Positions 37,875-45,743 of a DNA stretch of 64,000 nt are shown here, in pieces. Made by a program: the position numbers and the translations under genes. Below the pieces are notes generated by a model that was not told the DNA's origin, searched no databases, and saw only the letters and a program-made list of their open reading frames with translations. Within the stretch, counting starts at the first letter, position 1; each line of letters starts with the position of its first letter. This DNA comes from Bifidobacterium catenulatum PV20-2 (GTDB lineage: Bacteria > Actinomycetota > Actinomycetes > Actinomycetales > Bifidobacteriaceae), in contig NZ_CP007456.1 of the NCBI RefSeq assembly GCF_000800455.1, positions 2,170,001 through 2,234,000 of the forward strand, in the 5' to 3' direction.

Positions 37875-38657
37875 TCAGGCGTTCAACACGTAATCCAGCA
37901 ATCCCTCATAATCGGTGCCGGTAAACGAACGCACCGCATAACTTGACATTTCCGGATCATCTGCCGGCGAAATCTCCGTGCGGAAATACACGCCGTCAAT
38001 GCCCGCGGTGCGAGCGCCAACAATATCGTTCTGCTCGTCATTGCCCACCATCAGCGCATGCTTGGCGGTCACGAATTCGCGGTCGAGCGCCAGCATGTAC
38101 AAGTCGCGCGCGGGCTTGCGGATCTTCTCCTCGCTGGAGATGATCACGTCGTCAAGCACGCCGGCAAGTCCCGTCATTTCCAGTTCGGCGCGGGTGTAGC
38201 AGGATTGCGCGTTACTCAGCAGCGCCACGACAATGCCGGCTTCCTGTAGTTTTTCGATCATTTCTAGCACCCCAGGATACAGGCGGATCATACTGGTGCT
38301 GCCCTGCCGGAACGCCCATGCGGCCTTTTGAGCGGCCTGCGGCAATGCCAACAAGCGTTCCGCCTCGTCGCTACGATTCATAAGCAGCGAGCGGTACACA
38401 GGTAGTATGTCGAACTCGTCCCACCCACTACGAACGATGGCATGATTCGACTGATGCGCTATTTCGCGCGCCTCAAGTTTTTCGAAACGCTCACGCAACG
38501 CCTCGACCGAATCGTATTGCGCGCCCAATTCGCAAGCGGCGTCATACAAGGCCTGCCAGGCCGCGTCGCACTGTTCGTCGGTACGTATGTCGATAAGCGT
38601 TCCATACAAATCGAAGAACACAACCTCATATTTAGGGGTATGCGCCACGTTTTCCAT
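37875..38657 (-). CDS. HAD-family hydrolase (YjjG/2-haloacid-dehalogenase-like)
   Basis: Cytosolic phosphatase-like protein of 260 aa. Motif I is VFFDLYGTLIDI, motif II is in VALLSNAQSC, motif III is the Lys in EEKIRKPARDLY and motif IV is MVGNDEQNDIVGA. The helical cap between motifs I and II fits the YjjG nucleotidase branch; the substrate is not determined. AAAGGAC lies 7 nt before the ATG at 38657; the frame is open further upstream but has no site there. Confidence 0.87.
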   Translation of the reverse strand: MENVAHTPKYEVVFFDLYGTLIDIRTDEQCDAAWQALYDAACELGAQYDSVEALRERFEKLEAREIAHQSNHAIVRSGWDEFDILPVYRSLLMNRSDEAERLLALPQAAQKAAWAFRQGSTSMIRLYPGVLEMIEKLQEAGIVVALLSNAQSCYTRAELEMTGLAGVLDDVIISSEEKIRKPARDLYMLALDREFVTAKHALMVGNDEQNDIVGARTAGIDGVYFRTEISPADDPEMSSYAVRSFTGTDYEGLLDYVLNA

Positions 38658-39266
38658 AACAGGTCCTTTCGTCGGCATCGTCGCCGCTTTACCGGCGGCG
38701 GCGATTGCCACTTTGCAGCCGCCGCCATTGCAAATCAATGCGTTACATGCGTTATATACGAGGTTACCGCAACCGCCAGATTGCGAACGTTTGCGATTAC
38801 CGAATAGTCACTATCGCAAGATTTTCAAAATCGGCGAAACCAAGGTCGATTTCAACACTTTGACCCTCGGTGTGCAAAGTTTTGCAATTCTGAAGGCGAC
38901 CGCATGACCCATTTCCAGGCAGTACCGTCGTCGGTCTTGACGAGCCACGCCGTCCTTACCATGGCGGCATCGCTATCGCACTTCGGAAACAGCGGTGACA
39001 ATGACAGTAGAAACTGCGGTCACATCCGCTTTCAAACACCTTGCAAACGATAGTCAAAAAGAAAAAGCACTTTTCTTGTTTCTCATCCGCAAGATAGTCA
39101 AAAAATCGCAATACTGCAACGTTTACGCTTAATAACACGCCTATTGAAAACGATGTCATCATATGCTACAGTACATAGCAGAACGATTGGCATACGCACC
39201 GAAGCACGCTAATCGCGCGGCAATGCAGCATGATTGGCCACCAACGGCCCAGGGAAGAAGGAACCT
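38658..39266. other. malQ upstream region
   Basis: This 609-bp stretch has no gene. It carries two direct copies of GATAGTCAAAAA (39050 and 39093), LacI-type palindromes TGCAAACGATAGTCA (39043-39057) and TGAAAACGATGTCA (39145-39158), and the malQ promoter (39144-39172). Confidence 0.65.
39144..39172 (+). promoter_or_regulatory. malQ promoter with overlapping LacI-type operator
   Basis: TTGAAA (39144-39149), 17-nt spacer, TACAGT (39167-39172). The operator-like TGAAAACGATGTCA covers the -35 and spacer, so a bound LacI-family repressor would block the polymerase. The leader would be about 90 nt. Confidence 0.6.
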
Positions 39267-41429
39267 ATGACGGAAACCCAACAAACCGAAAGCGCGGAAC
39301 GCATCGCACGACCGCTTATCCAACTCGCCAAACTCAACGGCATCTCAACGTCGTACATCGACCAGCTCGGAACCTACGTGGAAATCCGCGACGAAGTGCT
39401 CGTCTCCGTGCTTGCGGCGCTCGGCGTGGACGCGTCCAGCGACGAGGCGATCGAAACATCGTACGAACTCACCAAGCAGCGCATTGCAGACACGCTCGTA
39501 GAACCGACCATCGTGAAGTTCATCGGCAAGGAGTCAACCACGCCGATCCGCGCGAAAGGCCATGACGTGACGCTGCGCCTGCTACTCGAAGACGGCACAC
39601 AGTACGAGGGCAACCTGTGCATGTACCTGACCCCGCAGACCGACGGCTCGCTTACATTCACCCTGCCCGACGACATTCCCGCCGGCTACCACACGTTGCG
39701 CGTCAACGCGGGCCCGCTACACGGCGAGGCACGACTGATCTGCGCCCCGGCACGCGTGCCCCTGCCACCAGCGATCGCCGAAAAGCAGCGTTGGGGATGG
39801 ATGGCGCAAATGTATTCCATCCGCTCCGCTGAATCGTGGGGCGTGGGCGATTATGGCGACCTGAAGCTGCTGCTCACCGATGCCGCCGAAAAGTCGCATG
39901 CCGACTTCATGCTCATCAACCCGATTCACGCGACCGCGCCGGTCGAGCCGCTCGAACCGTCGCCGTACCTGCCGGAATCACGCCGATTCATGAACGTCAC
40001 ATACATTCGCCCGCAGGATATTGAGGAATATGCAGGACTTGACGAAAAGGCGAAGGCCGAGGTCGAGCGTCTGCACACCGAAGTGGCCCCCGACAACGAC
40101 AACGCCGACGAACTCGACATCAACTCCGCATGGTGGCACAAGCGTCAGGCGCTGCAGCTCGTGTTTAAGGTGCCACGTTCCGCCGAACGCCAGGCCGCCT
40201 TCGAAGCGTTCAAGGAAGCGGCCGGCCCTGATCTGCGTGCGTTCGCCGCATGGTCGGTGGCATTCCAGGTGTGGGGTGCTCCGTGGGAGAGCACATGGTT
40301 TGCGGAGACGAACCGTGATTCGCCGGAAGTGGCCGAACTCATACGCGATCATGCCGATATGGTCGACTTCGAATGCTGGCTGCAGTGGATTGCAGACGAA
40401 CAGGTGACCGCCGCACAGACCGCCGCACGCGAAAGCGGCATGGCATTGGGCCTCATGCAAGACATGGCCGTAGGCGTGCACTCGCTGGGTGCCGACGTGT
40501 GGTGGAATCCGGAACGTTTCGCCGTCGGCAGCGTCACCGTGGGCTGCCCGCCAGACTTCTACAACCAACAGGGCCAGGATTGGGGCCAGCCGCCGTTCAA
40601 TCCGAATTATCTCGCCAAAACCGGTTACGGCATGTACCGCGAGATGGTGCACAACATGTTCTCGCACGCGGGCGCGGTGCGCATCGACCATGTGCTCGGC
40701 CTGTTCCGCCTGTGGTGGATTCCGCAGGGCGAAGGCGCACGCGGCGGCGCGTACGTCACGTACGACTATGAGGCGATGATCGCAATCCTCACGATCGAAG
40801 CCTCACGTGTGAACGGCCTGGTGGTGGGCGAAGACCTCGGCACCGTGCCCGATTACGTGCGCACCGTGCTCGCCGAACACGGCCTGCTCGGCTGCATGGT
40901 GGAATGGTTCGCCCGCGTGGACGACTCCCCCAACGCCGGCGACCCGTACGCCGACCCGGCCGACTACCGCAAGTATGCGCTGGCTTCCGTAACCACGCAC
41001 GATCTGCCGCCAACCGCAGGCTACCTGCAGTTCGAGCACGTCAGACTGCGTGAGCAACTGCACCTGCTCACCGGCCCTGTCGAAGAATTCCAGGCGTCCG
41101 CGACCGCGGAACGTCAGGCCATGCTTGACCGACTGGTCGAAAGCGAACTGATCACGCCGGAAATCGCGGCGGACGTCGACAATCATATTCAGGAAATCGT
41201 CGAAGCGATGCACAAAATGCTGCTCCACTCGCCATCCGTGCTTCTACAGGCGGCGCTGGTGGACGGCGTCGGCGAAACCCGCTCACAGAACCAGCCGGGC
41301 ACATCCAGCGAATACCGCAACTGGCGTGTGCCGCTGGCAGGCCCCGACCACAAGGTGGTGCACACCGACGAAGTGTTCGACCTGCCGCGCGTGAAGTCGC
41401 TTTCCGCCATCATGAACGGCGAAAAGTAA
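39267..41429 (+). CDS. malQ: 4-alpha-glucanotransferase (amylomaltase)
   Basis: Cytosolic GH77 enzyme of 720 aa that disproportionates maltodextrins by moving alpha-1,4-glucan segments. Catalytic motifs are VRIDHVLGLFRLWWIP with the nucleophile Asp, VVGEDLGTVP with the acid/base Glu, and TTHDLPP with the third acid. A long N-terminal domain of about 170 residues precedes the barrel, as in other actinobacterial MalQ. AAGGAACCT precedes the ATG at 39267; the frame opens 11 codons earlier without a site. It probably works with the alpha-glucosidase at 49.6-51.3 kb. Confidence 0.95.
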   Translation: MTETQQTESAERIARPLIQLAKLNGISTSYIDQLGTYVEIRDEVLVSVLAALGVDASSDEAIETSYELTKQRIADTLVEPTIVKFIGKESTTPIRAKGHDVTLRLLLEDGTQYEGNLCMYLTPQTDGSLTFTLPDDIPAGYHTLRVNAGPLHGEARLICAPARVPLPPAIAEKQRWGWMAQMYSIRSAESWGVGDYGDLKLLLTDAAEKSHADFMLINPIHATAPVEPLEPSPYLPESRRFMNVTYIRPQDIEEYAGLDEKAKAEVERLHTEVAPDNDNADELDINSAWWHKRQALQLVFKVPRSAERQAAFEAFKEAAGPDLRAFAAWSVAFQVWGAPWESTWFAETNRDSPEVAELIRDHADMVDFECWLQWIADEQVTAAQTAARESGMALGLMQDMAVGVHSLGADVWWNPERFAVGSVTVGCPPDFYNQQGQDWGQPPFNPNYLAKTGYGMYREMVHNMFSHAGAVRIDHVLGLFRLWWIPQGEGARGGAYVTYDYEAMIAILTIEASRVNGLVVGEDLGTVPDYVRTVLAEHGLLGCMVEWFARVDDSPNAGDPYADPADYRKYALASVTTHDLPPTAGYLQFEHVRLREQLHLLTGPVEEFQASATAERQAMLDRLVESELITPEIAADVDNHIQEIVEAMHKMLLHSPSVLLQAALVDGVGETRSQNQPGTSSEYRNWRVPLAGPDHKVVHTDEVFDLPRVKSLSAIMNGEK

Positions 41430-41449
41430 GCGTCCTCATATAACTCCAT

Positions 41450-41491
41450 AAAGTCCCGTCACGCACCATAGCTGGGTGTACGTAAGACAGT
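41450..41491 (+). repeat. Left terminal inverted repeat of the cassette
   Basis: Perfect 13 bp (AAAGTCCCGTCAC) followed by imperfect matches to the reverse complement of 42732-42770. Confidence 0.75.
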
Positions 41492-41673
41492 ATTGCGCTA
41501 AGATTGACGAAGCGGCACGAAACCGCATGGAGCTGATCATGCCAGAGCTGGCAAAGCAGTACGACGTGGCCGAACAGCTGAAAGCTGAAAACCAAATGGA
41601 ATGGGTACGGCAGATGAACGCTTGCAAGGCACAGGCAGAGGAAGTTGTGAAAGCGGAATTGATTTATGATTGA
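41476..41673 (+). pseudogene. TnpV-family protein, 5'-truncated remnant
   Basis: The 65 residues (core IDEAARNRMELIMPELAKQY and then LKAENQMEWVRQMNACKAQA) match the C-terminal half of TnpV-type proteins carried by mobilizable elements of Clostridia. Those proteins are usually about 110-120 aa and have an N-terminal KYGRMRKxYL stretch; here only a vestige of it remains (VYVRQY) at the left cassette end. No ribosome binding site precedes the ATG. It is therefore likely a non-functional relic. Confidence 0.7.
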
Positions 41674-41810
41674 GCGAGAAAGTCCGGGCAGAAAACTGTT
41701 CGGACTTTTCTCATATATTCCAAAGTTGCGGTAGAATTGTTCACAAGTTTTATGGTATAATTTGAACACGAAATTGAGCAATAAATCAGAAGTTATAAAG
41801 GAGAATTTAG

Positions 41811-42413
41811 ATGAAACTGTTTTTATGTTCGCACTTTTCAAGCGTAGGAAGTTTGATAAAAGAAGAAATTGATAACAAGAAAGTCGCATTTATTCCAACA
41901 GCTTCACTGCATGAAGGTTACACCGGTTATGTTGGTTCGGCTCGAAAACTATTCAAAAAACTGGGAGCATCTGTAACTGAAATTGATATCTCAACGGAGG
42001 CTTATTCAACGATACAGGCTGTTTTTGAAGATGCGGATGTGATATATTTTACCGGCGGAAATTCTTTCTTCCTTATGGACCAGCTACGTAAAACGGAAAC
42101 GGACGAGCTGTTGAAGAAAGAATTGGCAAACGGAAAACTGATGATCGGTGAGTCGGCAGGCGCAATTATATGCGCTCCGACCATTCAATATATTGAACAA
42201 ATGGATGAAAAGCCAGAGGATTACTCTCAAGAAGATAATGAGGGGCTGGATTTGATTGATTTCTATGTTCTTCCCCATTATCTCACGGCACCCTTTAAGA
42301 AAATTACCGAGAGAATCATGGCTGATTTTTCGGATTTGAATATCTGTGCTATTAACAACCACCAGGCAATTATAGTCAATGATGAAGGTTCAAAGGTGAT
42401 TTGTAAAGACTAA
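41811..42413 (+). CDS. Peptidase S51 / dipeptidase E-like protein
   Basis: A 200-aa cytosolic protein with the class I glutamine-amidotransferase-like fold. The catalytic Ser lies in the nucleophile elbow IGESAGAI; FTGGNSFFLMDQL is the preceding family motif, and the conserved His is likely in YVLPHY. Family members cleave N-terminal Asp dipeptides, but many S51 proteins in Firmicutes have unknown substrates. AAAGGAG precedes the ATG by 8 nt. The gene is much richer in A/T (AAA, GAA, ATT codons) than its neighbours and probably came from Firmicutes with the surrounding cassette. Confidence 0.88.
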   Translation: MKLFLCSHFSSVGSLIKEEIDNKKVAFIPTASLHEGYTGYVGSARKLFKKLGASVTEIDISTEAYSTIQAVFEDADVIYFTGGNSFFLMDQLRKTETDELLKKELANGKLMIGESAGAIICAPTIQYIEQMDEKPEDYSQEDNEGLDLIDFYVLPHYLTAPFKKITERIMADFSDLNICAINNHQAIIVNDEGSKVICKD

Positions 42414-42731
42414 TAAAACATTAAAATTGAATTCAAGTTTGTCGAACTGATAAAAACCCTTTAGGAACTAAAGGGCGCACTTCTATACTCTCTATCGAGA
42501 GTAGTGCGTCCTGCGGAGCTTCATTCCCGGTCAGCAGAAGAAAACTGCACGACCGAGAATGTTTCGTCACTTCGTTCCGTCAAGGTGGCTACACCCCCTT
42601 GCGCCGCTAAAGCGGCTATCCCCTGTGGACCTGCCGTCCGCAAACGGTTTTGACAAACCGTTTGCCGCCAGCAAGTTTGAAGATTAGACATAAACAAATC
42701 CTCCGCATGGTCTAAGCTATACGGAGGATTA

Positions 42732-42770
42732 ACTGTTTTACGGACACCCGTCTATATGTGACGGGACTTT
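42732..42770 (-). repeat. Right terminal inverted repeat of the cassette
   Basis: Reverse complement of the left end; it also forms a terminator-like hairpin CCCGTC-TATATGT-GACGGG with ACTTTTTT. Confidence 0.75.
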
Positions 42771-42844
42771 TTTATGCACATTCAATGACAACGATACTAA
42801 GAAAGCTACGCAAGGAACAGCAGACCGCTACTCGATGTACGCAT

Positions 42845-42856
42845 GCAAACGATTGC
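42845..42856. promoter_or_regulatory. LacI-type operator before the YesL gene
   Basis: GCAAACGATTGC is a near palindrome of the LacI/CRE kind, lying at the -35 position relative to TAGACT (42869-42874). Confidence 0.45.
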
Positions 42857-42881
42857 CGCACCGCCGAGTAGACTGGTACGC

Positions 42882-43481
42882 ATGAAGTTCCTATCACCCG
42901 ACTCCGGCTTTATGCGCGGCCTCAGCGACGCCGTCGACGCGATTTGGATCAACATCCTCATGTTGGTCACCAGCATTCCGATCATCACCATCGGCGCGGC
43001 CTTGACCGCCGGTCACGATGCGGCACGACGCTCGCTCGCAGGCGAAGGCACCGTCACCCGCAATTATTTCGCCGCATTCCGGTCAAACTTCGTAAAGGCA
43101 ACCGGCTATTGGCTGATTTTCGGCATTGCAGGGGCGATCAGCGTGTACTCATGGATCGTGCTGCAGATCACGCCGCTGCTGATTCCGAAATTCGCGTTGA
43201 GCATCGTATGGGTCATCGGATTCGAATGGATCTGGGCATTACAGTCACGCTTCGAAAACTCGTTCTGGCGCACACTCGGCAACGCCTTCGTATTCGGCGT
43301 GAGCAATATCGGGCACACGCTCGGCATGGCCGCCATCGACGCGATTTACATCGCGCTTTTGGTCGGCAGCTGGTTTTACATGCCGCAAGGCCTGTTCCTG
43401 CTACTCGTTTTGGGCTACGGCACCATGATTATGATTCACGTGCCGATTTTCGAGCATGTGTTCCGCAAATATATGAAGTAG
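42882..43481 (+). CDS. YesL-family (DUF624) membrane protein
   Basis: Membrane protein of 199 aa with four to five hydrophobic segments (DAIWINILMLVTSIPIITIG near the N-terminus). The conserved YesL start with the TSIPIITIGAALTA motif is clear. YesL genes usually accompany sugar ABC importers; their function is unknown, possibly assisting transporter assembly. TAGACT ends 7 nt before the ATG at 42882, suggesting a leaderless mRNA. It is convergent with the permease pair of the maltodextrin region, from which it is separated by a terminator and a repeat cluster. Confidence 0.85.
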   Translation: MKFLSPDSGFMRGLSDAVDAIWINILMLVTSIPIITIGAALTAGHDAARRSLAGEGTVTRNYFAAFRSNFVKATGYWLIFGIAGAISVYSWIVLQITPLLIPKFALSIVWVIGFEWIWALQSRFENSFWRTLGNAFVFGVSNIGHTLGMAAIDAIYIALLVGSWFYMPQGLFLLLVLGYGTMIMIHVPIFEHVFRKYMK

Positions 43482-43515
43482 TTTTCGGATTCGGATATCT
43501 GATTCGGATATGGAA

Positions 43516-43550
43516 GAGCCCGAACGAGATTTCTCTCGTTCGGGCTCTTT
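43516..43550 (+). terminator. Terminator after the YesL gene
   Basis: GAGCCCGAACGAGA and TCTCGTTCGGGCTC form a 14-bp stem with a TTTC loop, followed by TTTCTC. Confidence 0.88.
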
Positions 43551-43553
43551 CTC

Positions 43554-43727
43554 GATCTTCGATCATCCCTTGACTGCACCGCCTCCGGCCCTGCAATTAG
43601 GGACCGGCCTTCGGCCGGGCTCAATGCTACCTTCGCGAGGCCTATCGGCCTCGCTCAGGCTGGTGCATGGGACAGCGCACTGCGCTGTCCCACAAGGGAT
43701 GATCTTCGATCATCCCTTGACTGCACC
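43554..43727. repeat. 27-bp direct repeats enclosing stacked hairpins
   Basis: A 27-bp sequence beginning GATCTTCGATCATCCC occurs at 43554-43580 and 43701-43727. The second copy contains the last six codons and stop of the permease gene; the first copy is a detached duplicate of that 3' end. Between them are three hairpins: CCGGCC/GGCCGG (43604-43618), GCGAGGCC/GGCCTCGC (43635-43654) and TGGGACAGCGCA/TGCGCTGTCCCA (43668-43692). A fourth, CAAGGGATGATC/GATCATCCCTTG (43693-43719), abuts them and includes the stop codon. Confidence 0.85.
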
Positions 43728-44552
43728 AGCCATTACACCCTTGACGATGTGCTTCTGGCAGATGAGGTAGAAGACAATGATCGGGACGATGGCCATCACC
43801 AGGCAGGCCATCATGGCACCCATGTCAACGGAACCATAACCGCCCTTGAGGTACTGAATGGCCACGGAAATGGTCTTGTACTTGCCCAAGTCGAGCGTCA
43901 GGTACGGCAGCAGGTAGTCGTTCCAAATCCACATCGCCTGCAGAATCGCAACAGACACGATCGACGGCTTCATAATCGGCACTACAATCTGGAAGAAAAT
44001 ACGGGGCACGGAAGCGCCATCAATCATCGCGGACTCTTCCAACGACTGCGGAATGCCCTTGATCACACCGGTGAAGATGAACACGGCCAGGCCTGCACCA
44101 AATCCCAAATACATAATGCACAAGCCCCACGGAGTGTTGAGCTTCAACGTGTCAGCAAGCTTCGAAAGCGTGAACATCACCATCTGGAACGGCACGATCA
44201 TGTTGAACAGGAACAACGTGTACAGCAGCTTCGCAACCCAATTGTTCACACGCACGATCCACCATGCGCACATCGAGGTGCATACCAAGATCAAGATCAC
44301 CGAGCCGACCGTGATCAGCAGGGTCCAACCGAAGCTGGCGAAGAAATTCGTGGTTTCAATGCCACGGGTATAGTTTTCCAATCCAACGAACGCCTTGCCG
44401 GTCGGAATGGAGAACGCGTTACGCGAGATGTACGCCTTCTGCTTGAAGGAGTTAATAATCACCAGCACGATCGGGAAAACCCATGCCAGCGATACCAAGG
44501 AAAACAGTACGGTCCACAATCCGCCGTGCTTGACCTTTTCTCCGGAAATCAT
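43710..44552 (-). CDS. Carbohydrate ABC transporter permease (MalG-type)
   Basis: CUT1 permease of 280 aa with first helix LWTVLFSLVSLAWVFPIVLVI and the EAA loop SLEESAMIDGASVPRIF. The C-terminus is MAGAVKG. It overlaps the upstream permease by 4 bp (ATGA) and ends inside the 43693-43719 hairpin. With its partner it forms the only permease pair between the malQ gene and two solute-binding protein genes, so it may serve a maltodextrin importer. Confidence 0.93.
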   Translation of the reverse strand: MISGEKVKHGGLWTVLFSLVSLAWVFPIVLVIINSFKQKAYISRNAFSIPTGKAFVGLENYTRGIETTNFFASFGWTLLITVGSVILILVCTSMCAWWIVRVNNWVAKLLYTLFLFNMIVPFQMVMFTLSKLADTLKLNTPWGLCIMYLGFGAGLAVFIFTGVIKGIPQSLEESAMIDGASVPRIFFQIVVPIMKPSIVSVAILQAMWIWNDYLLPYLTLDLGKYKTISVAIQYLKGGYGSVDMGAMMACLVMAIVPIIVFYLICQKHIVKGVMAGAVKG

Positions 44553-45403
44553 GCTTCCACCTCCTTGGAAGTCGTCAGCTTATTCTGAATCAGCGCAACA
44601 ATTGCGACAAGCACGAAGAACAGCACTGCCTTGGCCTGTCCAACGCCTTCCCAGCCGACGCGGCCATAGAATGTGCGGGTGATGTTCAGTGCCAGGCCTT
44701 CAGACATGTTCGACGGAGCGCCGTTCGTCAATGCGAGGTTCTGGTCATAGAGCTTGAAGCCGTTGGTAACGCACAGGAACGAGCACACAGTGATCGACGG
44801 CATCATCAGCGGAATGATGATCTTGAACATGGTCTGCGTGCCATTCGCACCATCCACGGAAGCCGCTTCGAGCACGTCAGTCGGCAGCGACTGCATACCG
44901 GCGATGTAGATGATCATCATGTAGCCGATCTGCTGCCAGCACACCAGCACGACCAGACCCCAGAAGCCGTACGTTGCGCTATAGGTCAGCGAGCGCGCCC
45001 AGTGCGCGAGAATGCCGTTGAGCAGCAGCATCCAAATGTAGCCCAGAATGATGCCGCCAATAAGGTTTGGCATGAAGAACACCGAACGGAAGATATTCGA
45101 TCCCTTGATCGCCTTGGTAAGCATGTACGCGATGAAGAACGCGACCACGTTGATCACAATCGTGGTAACGATAGTCAGCAACGTAGAGAAGCCCAGCGCG
45201 CGAAGGAATTCCTTATCCTGCAGTGCGCGGGTGTAGTTCTTAAGCCCTACAAACTCGGCGTCGGTAACCGTAGTGAACTTGCAAAAGCTCAGATAGACGC
45301 CCATGATGAATGGAACGACAAATCCAATAATGAACGCGGCGAACGTCGGTAGCGCGAACAACGCCCACCATTTGCGTATCGCCTTGCCAGCCATGCTGAT
45401 CAT
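44549..45403 (-). CDS. Carbohydrate ABC transporter permease (MalF-type)
   Basis: CUT1 permease of 284 aa with first helix WWALFALPTFAAFIIGFVVPFIM and the EAA loop DVLEAASVDGANGTQTM. I prefer the ATG at 45403 (MISMAGKAIRKW), preceded by GCAGG at 7 nt; an ATG nine codons earlier at 45430 is possible. It is divergent from a LacI gene, and the 340-bp region between them holds several operator-like palindromes. Confidence 0.9.
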   Translation of the reverse strand: MISMAGKAIRKWWALFALPTFAAFIIGFVVPFIMGVYLSFCKFTTVTDAEFVGLKNYTRALQDKEFLRALGFSTLLTIVTTIVINVVAFFIAYMLTKAIKGSNIFRSVFFMPNLIGGIILGYIWMLLLNGILAHWARSLTYSATYGFWGLVVLVCWQQIGYMMIIYIAGMQSLPTDVLEAASVDGANGTQTMFKIIIPLMMPSITVCSFLCVTNGFKLYDQNLALTNGAPSNMSEGLALNITRTFYGRVGWEGVGQAKAVLFFVLVAIVALIQNKLTTSKEVEA

Positions 45404-45743
45404 AGCTTGCCTGCTTTCTTCCTTCTCCATTCCGAGCACCGCGACAACGCGGTGCGGAATCCTGCTTTTTAGCCGAATCAGCGGATCACTGCTCTGTTCT
45501 CCACCTTTCCGGTGCTTACATTCGTCATAATAAACGTCATGACACAAAATGTCAAACGTTGTCATTTTCGCATGTCTTGAGATGTGTTTTTACCAACGTT
45601 GTCATATTTTGCAACCTTCTAAAATTGTTGCAATATCAAGCACTTCTACGTTTTTCCTGCTATGATGAAAACGTTTGTAATACATGTATTGCAGAAATGT
45701 TGCAATACAGTATGCTGGAACGTACGCAGTCACAAGGAAAAAT
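45404..45743. promoter_or_regulatory. Divergent permease/LacI control region with three operators
   Basis: Gene-free 340 bp. Palindromic LacI-type sites are TGTCAAACGTTGTCA (45550-45564), ACCAACGTTGTCAT (45592-45605) and GAAAACGTTTGTAAT (45667-45681). Their position between the permease and LacI genes supports control of both by the LacI protein encoded here. Confidence 0.6.

Larger units (their letters stand above)
41450..42770. mobile_element. AT-rich 1.3-kb cassette with inverted ends
   Basis: The segment starts 20 bp after malQ and is bounded by AAAGTCCCGTCAC (41450-41462) and GTGACGGGACTTT (42758-42770). The inverted homology continues inward with gaps (ATAG, GGGTGT, CGTAA, ACAGT) to about 41491 and 42732. 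Inside are a truncated TnpV-type gene, a peptidase S51 family gene and a hairpin-rich tail. Base composition and protein similarity point to Firmicutes. No transposase or clear target duplication is present, so it looks like a non-autonomous or decayed element. Confidence 0.7.
42414..42881. other. Hairpin-rich tail of the cassette and yesL upstream region
   Basis: Consecutive hairpins: CCCTTTAG/CTAAAGGG (42457-42475, a terminator for the peptidase gene), GCCGC/GCGGC (42603-42616), GCAAACGGTTT/AAACCGTTTGC (42640-42665), AATCCTCCG/CGGAGGATT (42697-42730), and CCCGTC/GACGGG followed by T6 at the right end. The layout resembles the untranslated region next to relaxase genes of clostridial mobilizable elements. 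No gene is visible. Confidence 0.6.

Noticed and set aside
39050..39105. Direct repeats GATAGTCAAAAA as an origin or CRISPR-like array
   Set aside because: Only two copies, part of an AT-rich promoter region with LacI-type sites; better explained as regulatory sequence or chance.
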